Shown here one piece after another: positions 7,413 to 15,477 of a DNA stretch of 64,000 nucleotides. A program made the translations under genes and the position numbers. Source of the DNA: Mycetocola_B reblochoni (GTDB lineage: Bacteria > Actinomycetota > Actinomycetes > Actinomycetales > Microbacteriaceae); contig NZ_RCUW01000001.1 of assembly GCF_003667525.1 (NCBI RefSeq), positions 1 to 64,000 on the forward strand. Reading direction: 5' to 3'. Numbering within the stretch: position 1 is the stretch's first letter; each line of letters begins with the position of its first letter. The notes under the pieces are model-generated. The model had not been told where the DNA came from, searched no databases, and was given only the letters and a program-made list of their open reading frames with translations.

Positions 7413-8198
7413 CTAAATGAACGTGTCGTATACCGGCACCGTCAACGTCGCCCCCGACGTCACCGTGAAAGTCGGGGTCGTGCCCGGTGCCACCTTCAAC
7501 AAGTCCGCCGACGTCACCGAACCAAACACTGCGCTGCCATCGACACGCAGCACCCCCGTGGACGTGTTGATCGTGTGGACCTGCGAAGACGTCAACGCCT
7601 CCGTCACCCGAAACGTGCGCCCATCAGACGACGACACCGTGTAGCCGCCAGACAACGCCCCGCGGACCTGAATCGTCGGCGAAGCATCGAAGTTGCCACG
7701 ATGGAACACCTGCACCGACCGGCCCGAGAACACCTTCCGTTCCCCGAACTTCCGAGGATCAGGACACCACAGCTGGACCACGAAATCGCCCTCGCACACG
7801 CCACTGCGACGCCCCGTATCCGTGAACTGCGGTTTAGCACCCAACCGGCACCGAGCCCACGACGTACACCCGTTCATCGTGACCTCGACGCTCATCTGCT
7901 CACCACGAGCACCGAGCCCAGATAGCTTCGACCGCATCCACCCCAACGTCACCGGGTCAGGAGCCAACGCCTTCCCCGTGACCTGAACCACCCGAGAAGC
8001 AAGACGCGGCGCCAGGTCATAAGACCCGTTCGACATGCTGTACTCCACAGCCTGCTGCCGAACATCGACGCCGTCCTCCCACCCGTCCAAGCCTGCCCGG
8101 GTGATCAAGAACGCACCTTTACGCCAATCGTCAGGGCGGGTGGCGCCGACAAAATCGACACCACCCACCCGCACCATCAACCCAGCATCAGCAACCAT
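7413..8198 (-). CDS. Distal tail protein
   Basis: This 261-residue protein has an N-terminal domain with GKAFLITRAGLDGW-like strands. WCPDPRKFGERKVFSG is a signature of siphophage distal tail (Dit-like) proteins, and the C-terminus is galectin-like and beta rich. Its ATG overlaps the tape-measure stop (ATGA), and the Gp37-like gene follows after 10 bp. It should form the ring joining tube tip and baseplate. Confidence 0.75.
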   Translation of the reverse strand: MVADAGLMVRVGGVDFVGATRPDDWRKGAFLITRAGLDGWEDGVDVRQQAVEYSMSNGSYDLAPRLASRVVQVTGKALAPDPVTLGWMRSKLSGLGARGEQMSVEVTMNGCTSWARCRLGAKPQFTDTGRRSGVCEGDFVVQLWCPDPRKFGERKVFSGRSVQVFHRGNFDASPTIQVRGALSGGYTVSSSDGRTFRVTEALTSSQVHTINTSTGVLRVDGSAVFGSVTSADLLKVAPGTTPTFTVTSGATLTVPVYDTFI

Positions 8199-10189
8199 CA
8201 GAACCCCGCCTTCCGCAGCTGCGACGCAGCCTGATTGCCAGAGATGCGCCCGACAGCGGCCTCGTCCATGCCCGGCGCAGCGTGCACGTCGACCTGAACA
8301 GTCGGACCACCCGCATTCCCCTGTGCGCCGACAGATCCTGAAAGCACACGATCCATGAGCGCGTTCATCTTCCCGGTGTCGACGACCGTTTCCGCCCTGC
8401 CAGCCTCCGCAAGCAACGCCACCGTTCCGCCGCGACGAGGTTTCACCGTCGCCCCGTCCGCCAGATGCGGGATGCTCGGAATAGAAATGTCGATACCGAA
8501 CGCACCACCGACAGCCCCGGCGATGTCGTTGATCCCACCGATCGCCCCGTTGATGAGGTCGATGATGCCGTTCACGACACCCTTCACGATGCCGACAAGT
8601 CCTTCCCAGAGGCCGGTGAAGAAGCTCGTGATGCCTTCCCACGCTTTCTCCCAGTCGCCCGTGAATACCCCGACGATGAAGTCGATGAGCCCGGACAGCA
8701 TGTCGCCAAGCGCGGTGATCGCCGGCCCGAGGACGTCCCCAAGAACGCCTGCCAGCCATTCAAGGATCGGCGACAGAACGTTGATCGCTTCGACGAGCAC
8801 CGCACCGATCAGTTGGGCCAGGAACGTCAGCACCGGGGTCAGTGCGTCAAAGATTGGCTGCAGCGCCTGCAGCACAGGCGTGAGCACTGCCGCCAGCAAG
8901 TCAGCGATCACCTGGATGATCGGCATGAGTGCCGAAAACAGTGAACTGATCACAGGCAACACCGCGGCGAATACCGACGACAGAAGCTGCCCGAGCGCCG
9001 TCAGTACAGGCAACAGCACAGGGAGAACCTGACCGGCCAAATTCAGCAGCATCGTGACAAGCTCAGTGAACAGTGGCGCCAACGCGGTAACTGCCTGAAC
9101 CAGCACACCTCCGAGCAGCTGACCAATCTGCCCCAGCACCGGGGCGAGCTGCTCGAAAATAGGCCCGAGCTGGGAAAGCAGCCCCTGCACGACGGGAGCA
9201 AGAGCGGCCCCGACCTGCACCCACGCGTCGGCCATCGGCTTCGCGTATGCGAGCCAAGCCTCGAAGATCCCGCCGCCCGAGCCCTCCCCGCTCATCAAAT
9301 TCGTGAGGAACTCGATCGCGGGCACCAAGACCGCCGCGACCTTCTCCCCGATCGCGCCAGCCGCCGACTCAAGCGGGCCCATGGCGTTTGTCAGAGACTG
9401 GAAGAGCGGCGCCAACTTCGGGAAGAACCCATCCATAAAGTTCGCGCCAACTCGACCCAGCGCGCTTCCGACGTTGGCTAGAGCGCCAGTGAACGTGTCG
9501 CCGGATGCCAATGCCGCGCCGCCAAGGTTCTTCTCCATCGCGGCCGCGAAGTCTTCGAAAGAAACCTCGCCCTTAGAGACCATATTTTGGACTTCATCGG
9601 CGTTCTTGCCGTAGTACTCACCCAGATATGTGAGGAGCGGAATTTGACGCTCCATCATCTGCTGGACGATTTCGCCGTCGATCTTCCCCTTCGCGGCGGC
9701 TTTGCCCCAGATCTGGCCCATATCTCCTAGATCGGTGCCAGCTTGAGTGGCCGAGTCAGCAACTGATTTCAGAACACCTTGCAGCTGCTCGCCCGGCTTG
9801 ATCCCCGCCGTAACCATGATTCCTGCGAGGCCAGCAGCGTCACCGAACCCGAACGCCGTTCCCTGAACTGACGTCAGTGCGTCGTCCTTGATGGCGTCGA
9901 TTTCCTCAAGCGATTTGCCCAATCCTTTGAGCTTCGCTGTGGCCTGATCGATCGCGTTCAGCCGCTGGAAGCCTTTGACCATCGCCGTACCGATCGCGGC
10001 AACACCGGCACCCGCCGCAACAAGCGCGCCACCCTTCAGCGTCTTACCGATCGCAGCGCCTAGCCCACCACCAACCTTCTGGCCCGCTGACGAAACATCA
10101 ATCCCGCCAAGCTGTTTCGAGATCTCCTTAGCTGACCCCCTCAACGTCGGCATCAACGTCAAATACGCAGCAGCAAGCTCCGTCGCCAT
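8198..10189 (-). CDS. Tail tape measure protein
   Basis: This 663-residue protein follows the G/GT chaperones. After an N-terminal MATELAAAYLTLMPTLRGSAKEI motif region and a Gly/Ala membrane-like segment near residues 50-75, residues 250-520 are long amphipathic helices with Leu/Ala/Val periodicity and many Pro-Val-Leu turns. A hydrophobic stretch (VGIVKGVVNGIIDLINGAIGG) near 560-590 fits membrane insertion during DNA injection. At about 0.15 nm per residue the tail would be near 100 nm, a rough estimate. Confidence 0.9.
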   Translation of the reverse strand: MATELAAAYLTLMPTLRGSAKEISKQLGGIDVSSAGQKVGGGLGAAIGKTLKGGALVAAGAGVAAIGTAMVKGFQRLNAIDQATAKLKGLGKSLEEIDAIKDDALTSVQGTAFGFGDAAGLAGIMVTAGIKPGEQLQGVLKSVADSATQAGTDLGDMGQIWGKAAAKGKIDGEIVQQMMERQIPLLTYLGEYYGKNADEVQNMVSKGEVSFEDFAAAMEKNLGGAALASGDTFTGALANVGSALGRVGANFMDGFFPKLAPLFQSLTNAMGPLESAAGAIGEKVAAVLVPAIEFLTNLMSGEGSGGGIFEAWLAYAKPMADAWVQVGAALAPVVQGLLSQLGPIFEQLAPVLGQIGQLLGGVLVQAVTALAPLFTELVTMLLNLAGQVLPVLLPVLTALGQLLSSVFAAVLPVISSLFSALMPIIQVIADLLAAVLTPVLQALQPIFDALTPVLTFLAQLIGAVLVEAINVLSPILEWLAGVLGDVLGPAITALGDMLSGLIDFIVGVFTGDWEKAWEGITSFFTGLWEGLVGIVKGVVNGIIDLINGAIGGINDIAGAVGGAFGIDISIPSIPHLADGATVKPRRGGTVALLAEAGRAETVVDTGKMNALMDRVLSGSVGAQGNAGGPTVQVDVHAAPGMDEAAVGRISGNQAASQLRKAGF

Positions 10190-10197
10190 ACATCCCC

Positions 10198-10871
10198 CTA
10201 CCCCCGACGGGGCAGGGCAAGACGCCGCTTCACCTCGTCTAGATCCATCGACAAAGCACCAGCCAGACGGCCCCGCTTCTTCTCCCGGTCGCCCGGCCGC
10301 TCGATCGGCACGAACTTCCCCAGGCGCTTCTGCGCCTTCTTGCCCAAAACGGCACGCCAAATGAGCTGCAGCATGTCCACCGCGTTTGCCAGCAGGTGCT
10401 CCGTCGTGGACCACTGCGCTGCGGGCGACAACACCTGAACTGTGCGCGCCTCAGCCGGCAACTGGGCGACCAACACCGCGACGTGAAGCGGCCTGCACTC
10501 CCCCGAGTACAAGCCGTCAAGATTGAGCCCGTAGAACCGCTGCAGATCAGCCCGAACCTCGTCAGGATGATCACGCAACAGCGCTACGAGCGTCAGGAGT
10601 TTGGGGCAAGCTCCTTCATGATGTCCATCAGCGCCTGAACCGCGTTCTCCGTTGACGCGCGACCCGTCTCCTCGTCCGTCAACGCGTCTAGCAGGTCAGT
10701 GAACTGCTCCCCCACGATCAGCCGCAGCAGGCCGGCCGCGCGGGTCTGCTTGCCTGGCTCGAACTGGATCTGGTCGAGGAGATCTACGACACGGAAGTCG
10801 TCCAGAACACCCGGGTCGATGCGGAGCTCCACACCCTGCACCTTGATCGTCTTCAACTTCACATCAGGCAT
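10198..10871 (-). CDS. Tail assembly chaperone GT (made by -1 frameshift)
   Basis: The T portion has no good start codon of its own and is open in the -1 frame across the end of G. At CCCAAAC (10599-10605), a perfect X-XXY-YYZ heptamer in the G frame (C CCA AAC), a -1 slip gives ...LLTLVALLRDHPDEVRADLQRFY, which continues to 10198. The fusion is about 224 residues. The G/GT ratio set by frameshifting controls assembly on the tape measure protein. Frame geometry and position just before the tape measure gene make this assignment secure. Confidence 0.85.
10593..10871 (-). CDS. Tail assembly chaperone G
   Basis: This 92-residue acidic helical protein (PDVKLKTIKVQGVELRIDPG start; C-terminal ALMDIMKELAPNS) lies between the major tail protein and tape measure genes, the invariant place of the siphophage G chaperone. 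The ATG at 10871 was chosen over an upstream ATG at 10886. The slippery heptamer lies four codons before the stop. Confidence 0.85.
   Translation of the reverse strand: MPDVKLKTIKVQGVELRIDPGVLDDFRVVDLLDQIQFEPGKQTRAAGLLRLIVGEQFTDLLDALTDEETGRASTENAVQALMDIMKELAPNS
10599..10605 (-). other. Programmed -1 ribosomal frameshift site CCCAAAC
   Basis: On the minus strand the heptamer reads C-CCA-AAC in the G frame. Both tRNAs can re-pair after a one-base slip (CCC, AAA). The G stop follows within two codons. Confidence 0.85.
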
Positions 10872-10957
10872 CCGCGCCCCTTTCAAGTCGTACCGCGCCC
10901 CTGAGAAAATGGGATGAGGCGGCGGGCGCGGAAACCATCCGCCCCACCCCAGCCCTG

Positions 10958-11530
10958 CTACTCGCCCGGCTCTTCGACCGTCGTCGCGATGTACTCGTAC
11001 GCGGTCACACCGCTCTCGTCCGGGTACGCCGACAACGTCGGCTGGTACCCGATCGTCTCGCCGTCGACATACGAGATCTCGCCAATCTCGGTGACCTGGC
11101 CGTTCGGGATGACGATGCGCTTCACCTTGTTGCCGGTGAGCAGAATCTCGAACACGTACTGAACACGCGGCAGATCCTTCGCCGTGTGCCGAACCTCAAG
11201 CACGCCCGTCTCCATGTTGACGATGACGTTTTCCGGCCCGTAGATCTGCTTCAGCACATCAGCGGTCGTCTCGATGAACGTGAACTGGAACGTCTCCGTG
11301 TGCGACGTCTTCACCGTCAGAACAGTGTCACCGCCCCACGCAACGATGTTCTCCGTGTCTGCCTCGATACCGTTGACCAGGCCGTCCTCGGACACGTACC
11401 CGCCGCCAGTGAACCCGACGAGCTCGCTGAACGGGTCGGTTGGCGTCGTAGCCGTCAACGGCCCGAACCAAATCCCGCCCGCCGCCTGCGGCTTTCCAAC
11501 AGACACGTTGGCGCTGTTAGGTGCCCCCAT
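10958..11530 (-). CDS. Major tail tube protein
   Basis: This 190-residue protein (MGAPNSANVSVGKPQAAGGIW start) has a beta-sandwich pattern: ENIVAWGGDTVLTVKTSHTETFQFTF, TGVLEVRHTA, VYVFEILLTGNKVKRIVIPNGQVTEIG. The last motif is typical of lambda V / HK97-type tail tube proteins. It lies between tail terminator and G chaperone genes. A terminator hairpin just upstream and a strong AGGGGG ribosome-binding site suggest separately boosted expression of this abundant protein. Confidence 0.85.
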   Translation of the reverse strand: MGAPNSANVSVGKPQAAGGIWFGPLTATTPTDPFSELVGFTGGGYVSEDGLVNGIEADTENIVAWGGDTVLTVKTSHTETFQFTFIETTADVLKQIYGPENVIVNMETGVLEVRHTAKDLPRVQYVFEILLTGNKVKRIVIPNGQVTEIGEISYVDGETIGYQPTLSAYPDESGVTAYEYIATTVEEPGE

Positions 11531-11556
11531 GCTTCCCCCTCTTGTTAAATGCGAAA

Positions 11557-11576
11557 GCCCCGCGCATCGGCGGGGC
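11557..11576 (-). terminator. Hairpin between tail terminator and major tail genes
   Basis: A perfect 7-bp stem (GCCCCGC / GCGGGGC) with a 6-nt loop is followed on the minus strand by TTTCGCATTT. It fits an intrinsic, probably partial, terminator. Confidence 0.65.
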
Positions 11577-11593
11577 AATAATTGGTGCGGGCG

Positions 11594-11947
11594 TTAGTAG
11601 TCGGCCCGCGCGATGACCTCGACGGTGAGCTGGTAGCGCGCCTGCTTCGAGTCCGGGTCGGGGAAGTTGTACAGTCCCTCCACGCGGACCCTGGCGAACC
11701 CTGGAATGTTGAACACAGACCGGGTGATCGTGTCGCGCACAGTCAGAGCAAGCTCCGACGCTTCGTAACGCGTTCCACCCCACACCTGCACAGCCAGCGA
11801 CACCTGATCGCGCACGACCGACGACAACGCGCCACCAGTGCGCTCAACCGTCACGAACTGTGCAGGACGGTCAGCCGGCACATCAGTAAACGCTTGAACA
11901 ACACCCGTGCCGTTCAAATACTGGACAAGGGCAGCCTCAACGTTCAC
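11594..11947 (-). CDS. Tail terminator protein
   Basis: This 117-residue protein (MNVEAALVQYLNGTGVVQAFTD) has the alpha/beta pattern of the Gp17/U-like tail terminators: N-terminal helix, FVTVERTGG strand, a long middle segment with TVRDTITRS, and a C-terminal YQLTVEVIARA strand. It overlaps the neck gene by 4 bp and precedes the major tail gene, the usual place. Confidence 0.7.
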   Translation of the reverse strand: MNVEAALVQYLNGTGVVQAFTDVPADRPAQFVTVERTGGALSSVVRDQVSLAVQVWGGTRYEASELALTVRDTITRSVFNIPGFARVRVEGLYNFPDPDSKQARYQLTVEVIARADY

Positions 11948-12222
11948 GATCGGCCCCTATCCAGACTCCGCAGCAGCGTGTTGTTCCGGGCGTTGTCCCT
12001 GATCGACGCATAGCCACCTGTCCAAACAGCCGCACGCGCACGCTTACGCCCAGGCTCGACCTCCGCCTGATACATCGCATCAGAAGAAGCGCCAGTCAAA
12101 CCCGAGTTTGCGGCGTCCTGAATCTTTCCCGCGATTGACAGCAACTCCTGCTGAACAGCCGGATCATTGCGCACAGCATTCGCACCCTTGTAGTTGATCC
12201 TGACTCGAATGTTCTTACCCAT
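11944..12222 (-). CDS. Neck / tail-completion protein (HK97 gp10-like)
   Basis: This 92-residue protein (MGKNIRVRINYKGANAVRNDP) has a helix (VQQELLSIAGKIQDAANS), typical of HK97-gp10-like proteins joining head and tail. It overlaps both neighbours, so it belongs to the head-tail joining operon. The start at 12222 overlaps the stopper gene. Confidence 0.65.
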   Translation of the reverse strand: MGKNIRVRINYKGANAVRNDPAVQQELLSIAGKIQDAANSGLTGASSDAMYQAEVEPGRKRARAAVWTGGYASIRDNARNNTLLRSLDRGRS

Positions 12223-12553
12223 CGACCCTCCCAACCTCAACCGGCATAGACCAACGAGTAGGAGTGTTCGCCGCAATGTAATGGTCCGGGTCGCCAACAA
12301 CAGCCAACGGCTCCTGCCCGCGAACACGAACCCGTGCACCACGCAACGTCGCCGGGTAGCCCTTCGGGAAATGCAACGTGTAACGCACATCAACACCAGC
12401 AGGGCGAACCGACTCAACAACATCAGCCCGAGCACCAGGCGCCACGAGAACGTCATCGACACTCTCGGGCGCCCACTCGAACACCGCGTTGTTGCCAGGG
12501 TCCACACCGACCTGCGTGCGCCGTTCGACCACAACTGTCTCGCCCACGATCAC
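12215..12553 (-). CDS. Head-tail stopper-like protein
   Basis: This 112-residue all-beta protein carries GETVVVERRTQVGVDPGNNAVFE-like strands and YTLHFPKGYPATLRGARVRVRGQEPLAVVGDP. The last part is characteristic of the phage head-closure/stopper beta-barrel that seals packaged DNA. It overlaps the upstream connector by 4 bp. Confidence 0.65.
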   Translation of the reverse strand: MIVGETVVVERRTQVGVDPGNNAVFEWAPESVDDVLVAPGARADVVESVRPAGVDVRYTLHFPKGYPATLRGARVRVRGQEPLAVVGDPDHYIAANTPTRWSMPVEVGRVDG

Positions 12554-12960
12554 GGCAACACCGACAGAGGATCGAAAGGCTCGCGCCCCGCCAGGAGATC
12601 TACCTCGAACGCTGCCTGCCGGCCGAAGCCCAACGCTTTGCGCTCCTGTGACGTCAAATAGAAATCACCATGCGGGTTCAACGGCTTATACGTCTGCGAA
12701 TACGGGCCCGCAGTCATCTGCTGAGACTCCATACCCGCCAGGTCATTACTCTCCGCCTGCATCGCCCGCCGCACGACCGCACACACCACGCGACGCCGCG
12801 TTGACGAGCTCACCGATGCCGCGGACGGGCAAACGTCCAGAATGTACTGCGATGCGTCATCGAGCAGAACCGCCGCGTGCCCTTCTCCGCCCAGCGGGAA
12901 GTCAGGCCAACGCTCCTTCAACTCATCGACAGTCGCAAACGGAAACGGCTCAACAGCCAT
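12550..12960 (-). CDS. Head-tail connector (adaptor) protein
   Basis: This 136-residue helical protein (TVDELKERWPDFPLGGEGHAAVLLDDASQYI) has the FATxxDLxxRWP pattern of Gp19/Gp15-like adaptors that dock under the portal. The C-terminal YLTSQERKALGF motif is also seen in this group. It comes directly after the small head genes and before the stopper. Confidence 0.7.
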   Translation of the reverse strand: MAVEPFPFATVDELKERWPDFPLGGEGHAAVLLDDASQYILDVCPSAASVSSSTRRRVVCAVVRRAMQAESNDLAGMESQQMTAGPYSQTYKPLNPHGDFYLTSQERKALGFGRQAAFEVDLLAGREPFDPLSVLP

Positions 12961-12968
12961 CAGAACCC

Positions 12969-13148
12969 CTATCCGGCAGCTGCGTCCTCGAGCGCCTTGA
13001 CCCGCGCCTCAAGCGCAGCAACAGCCGCGGCGCCGCCAACATCGACAGGCTTGCCATCTGCCTCAAAGAACGCCACGGGCTCGAAATCCTGGCCCTGCAC
13101 CGCAGCTGTCGCCGCAACGACACGGACCTGCTTAATCGCCTGACTCAT
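12969..13148 (-). CDS. Small head-associated protein
   Basis: This 59-residue protein (MSQAIKQVRVVAATAAVQGQ) has an N-terminal strand region and a C-terminal coiled coil (VAALEARVKALEDAAAG). Short proteins with this layout follow the capsid gene in many actinophages as head-fibre or trimerisation proteins. It begins at 13148 within the 3' end of the preceding small gene. Confidence 0.6.
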   Translation of the reverse strand: MSQAIKQVRVVAATAAVQGQDFEPVAFFEADGKPVDVGGAAAVAALEARVKALEDAAAG

Positions 13149-13257
13149 CCTTCTTCTTCCTCCCCCTCGGCGCCTTTCCAAGCGCCGAAATGTCAACCCA
13201 CTCCGGCCCCAACCGGCGAGCGGTGCCATCATCCACACGGATAACGGCACCGCTCAC
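13132..13257 (-). CDS. Small head-completion protein
   Basis: This is a 41-residue frame from GTG 13257, or 48 residues from an in-frame CTG at 13278 directly after the capsid stop. It reads VSGAVIRVDDGTARRLGPEW, then a Lys/Arg-rich tail. The pattern 'V-x-G-A-V-x-x-V-D-D-x-T-A-x-x-L-G-x-E-W' is common for small proteins right after the major capsid gene in actinophages. It overlaps the next gene by 17 bp. The CTG start would supply a better N-terminus (LRRFRNSVSG). Confidence 0.55.
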   Translation of the reverse strand: MSGAVIRVDDGTARRLGPEWVDISALGKAPRGRKKKDESGD

Positions 13258-13279
13258 CGAATTACGGAAACGCCGCAGG

Positions 13280-14170
13280 CTAGGCACCGGCCTTGATGAC
13301 TGCGAAGCGGTCCTGGAAGACGTACCAGCCGTAAAGGATCTCGAGGCGCAGAGCGATCTGGTTCTGACGCTTCAGGTCGCCCTGGCCGTCCGGGTCACCG
13401 AACTGGATGAGCTCGAGCGGCAGCTCGCGCTGCACGCCCCAACGGATACCGGACTGGAAGTCGCCAACGATGGCCTTCACGCGAGTGTCGGCCGCCTCGG
13501 GCTGGCCGGAAACCGTGTTGCCCACCGACGCGGCGATGCCCTCGAAACTGGACACGTTGATGCCCAGGCCCAGCTCGGGGAACTTCTTACGGCCGTCGCT
13601 GTAACGCGCGGTCGAGATCTTCCACGCGTACGACGGGTCGATCGCGATGCCGTTGATGTTCTTCTGGTTGCCGATGAGAAGCCCGCCGGCCGCTTCGAGG
13701 TCCAGGTCGGGAGTGTCCGACGCCTCAACACGAAGCGTGGTCCCGTTGACATACTCAGTGAACGACTTGATCGCCGCCCCGTCGATCGGGTTGATTCGGT
13801 GGTAGACACCCAGATCAAGTGCGCGAGCCAACGCGGTGCGAGCTGCGGCCGAAAGCTCATTCAGAACACCAAGCTGGTAATCCTGGTCAGCCCACTGCAC
13901 CTCCTGGTTGAAGCGCATCGTGACCTGTGCCTTGCGCGGCTTCGCAGTAACGAAACCGAACGCCCCAGTCGTAGAGCCCTTCTCGGCGCCCTCGCCAACG
14001 AACTCCGCACGCGGCACGTCGTTGAACGTGATGATGTCCGTGTTGCCGAACCGCATCGCCTCACGGCCCGAAAGCGCCGCCACAGTCGACGCCGTCTGCA
14101 CATCACGCACGATGCCATCTGCAATACTCCGGGGAAGGTTCTTCAGATCCCCGCTACCAAAAACAGCCAT
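13280..14170 (-). CDS. Major capsid protein (HK97 fold)
   Basis: This 296-residue protein follows a scaffold gene. FGSGDLKNLPRSIADGIV and TFNDVPRAEFVGEGAEKG, RKAQVTMRFNQEVQWADQD are signatures of HK97-fold capsid proteins of actinobacterial siphophages (N-arm, E-loop, P-domain). The C-terminus (QIALRLEILYGWYVFQDRFAVI) is the usual A-domain end strand. Since a separate scaffold is present, the protein is full-size without a fused delta domain. Confidence 0.9.
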   Translation of the reverse strand: MAVFGSGDLKNLPRSIADGIVRDVQTASTVAALSGREAMRFGNTDIITFNDVPRAEFVGEGAEKGSTTGAFGFVTAKPRKAQVTMRFNQEVQWADQDYQLGVLNELSAAARTALARALDLGVYHRINPIDGAAIKSFTEYVNGTTLRVEASDTPDLDLEAAGGLLIGNQKNINGIAIDPSYAWKISTARYSDGRKKFPELGLGINVSSFEGIAASVGNTVSGQPEAADTRVKAIVGDFQSGIRWGVQRELPLELIQFGDPDGQGDLKRQNQIALRLEILYGWYVFQDRFAVIKAGA

Positions 14171-14187
14171 AGCTGTCCTTCCTCTAG

Positions 14188-14655
14188 TTAGTTAGAAGCC
14201 CCGGAGAACAAGCTCGACAAGAACTCGCTCTCGGGACTGGACTTGTGGTCGGGCTGGTCGCCGGCGTTTTTCACGACCGGGCCTGCCTGACGTGCACTGA
14301 TCAGCGGCTTCAGCACCTCGGCCGCAGCGGTGAGCTCATCGGCTGACCCGCCTGCGAGGACCGAAACCGCGGCCTCATCAAGGCCGGTCGCGGCCGCAAC
14401 CTCGCGGACCGTCGCGGCCCGCTGATCCCTCGCCTCAAACTCGGCCAAGCGGGCCTCCGCCGCCTTCAACCGGTCCGCTGCCTTCTCGGCCTCAGACTTC
14501 TGCGACTCACGAACAGCCGCCAACTCTTCAGCAGCGTCCTTGTTCGCCTTCGCGCGCGACTCCCACTTACGCGCCTCGGACTTCCAGTCCGTTTCGTTCT
14601 GTGCAGAACTCTCAGCCTGGTCGACGCCCTCGGCCGGTGCCTCAACATCACTCAT
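14188..14655 (-). CDS. Capsid scaffolding protein
   Basis: This 155-residue acidic coiled-coil protein has helix over residues 25-85 (KSEARKWESRAKANKDAAEEL) and ends in EFLSSLFSGASN, a hydrophobic capsid-docking tail typical of actinophage scaffolds. It lies immediately ahead of the capsid gene. The ATG at 14655 is preferred to an upstream start for its ribosome-binding site. Confidence 0.85.
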   Translation of the reverse strand: MSDVEAPAEGVDQAESSAQNETDWKSEARKWESRAKANKDAAEELAAVRESQKSEAEKAADRLKAAEARLAEFEARDQRAATVREVAAATGLDEAAVSVLAGGSADELTAAAEVLKPLISARQAGPVVKNAGDQPDHKSSPESEFLSSLFSGASN

Positions 14656-14719
14656 CAGTGCATTCCCTCCCCATGCGGGTAGCCGCTCGCCCATGCGGGA
14701 CTGCGCGGCAAATTGATAT

Positions 14720-14743
14720 GAAAAAACCGCCCCGGAAGGCGGT
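14720..14743 (-). terminator. Terminator between MuF-like and scaffold genes
   Basis: On the minus strand a 6-bp GC stem (ACCGCC / GGCGGT) with a 6-nt loop is followed by a run of six T. It separates the portal/MuF segment from the scaffold/capsid segment. Confidence 0.75.
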
Positions 14744-14760
14744 GGTCTTGAACAGGCCGG

Positions 14761-15477
14761 CTAAAGCGCGGCCCGGAATTCGTCTAGCTGGTCACGGTTC
14801 TGCTGAATCCATACAGCAACACGCTCACGATGCTGTTCCTGCGCTGACTCGCTCATGTTCGACGTCTTCTGTGACGCCACATAAGCAATCGCCGGCACCT
14901 CAGGCGCGTCGCGATCCCAAGACGGGCGAGCGCTGCACGAACAGTTGTCGTGAGACGCGAACATGGCCGTGGACTCCTTGTACACGGCCCCGCGCATCGA
15001 CAACATCACGCAGAAATCGCACCCTGTAGGCGACGTGAACCGCTGCCACCCCGCAGCACGACGATCCGCGACCGTGTTATCGACGATCGTGTCCCGGCCC
15101 CGATCCAAGATGTAACGGCTCATTGCTGCCTGCACCAACGCCAACGTCCCAGCCGCGTTATCCGCCCACAACTGCCCTGCAGCGAACCGAACCGTACCGC
15201 TCACCGCTGCAGGTGCCGTCGGTGCAGACAATCGCGCTTGGAACGAACCGCCAACATCGGCCGCGCGGATCTCTTCGTACCACTCAGCCGCAACAGTCGC
15301 CGCAACATCGCCATACTGAGACACCAACGCGGGCACAACCGTCAACAGGCCGTCCCGCGCCGCATCAGGCCCGGCAGAACGTACCGACGCAAACCACGCC
15401 GCCAAGTCCCGCCGAGCCAACAACGCGACACGATTCGAGGCCGCCCGCAAACGGGCGGTGTCAGCCCGCGGCGACAA
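14761..15477 (-). CDS. MuF-like minor capsid protein
   Basis: This 238-residue protein overlaps the end of the portal gene (TTG start, GAGG ribosome-binding site). It carries the MuF-type motif GWQRFTSPTGCDFCVML with CDFC, followed by FASHDNCSCSARPSW. The Cys/His set (CDFC, HDNCSC) matches the VG15/MuF family that binds the portal inside the head. A C-terminal helix (QEQHRERVAVWIQQNRDQL) completes it. Confidence 0.8.
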   Translation of the reverse strand: MSPRADTARLRAASNRVALLARRDLAAWFASVRSAGPDAARDGLLTVVPALVSQYGDVAATVAAEWYEEIRAADVGGSFQARLSAPTAPAAVSGTVRFAAGQLWADNAAGTLALVQAAMSRYILDRGRDTIVDNTVADRRAAGWQRFTSPTGCDFCVMLSMRGAVYKESTAMFASHDNCSCSARPSWDRDAPEVPAIAYVASQKTSNMSESAQEQHRERVAVWIQQNRDQLDEFRAAL

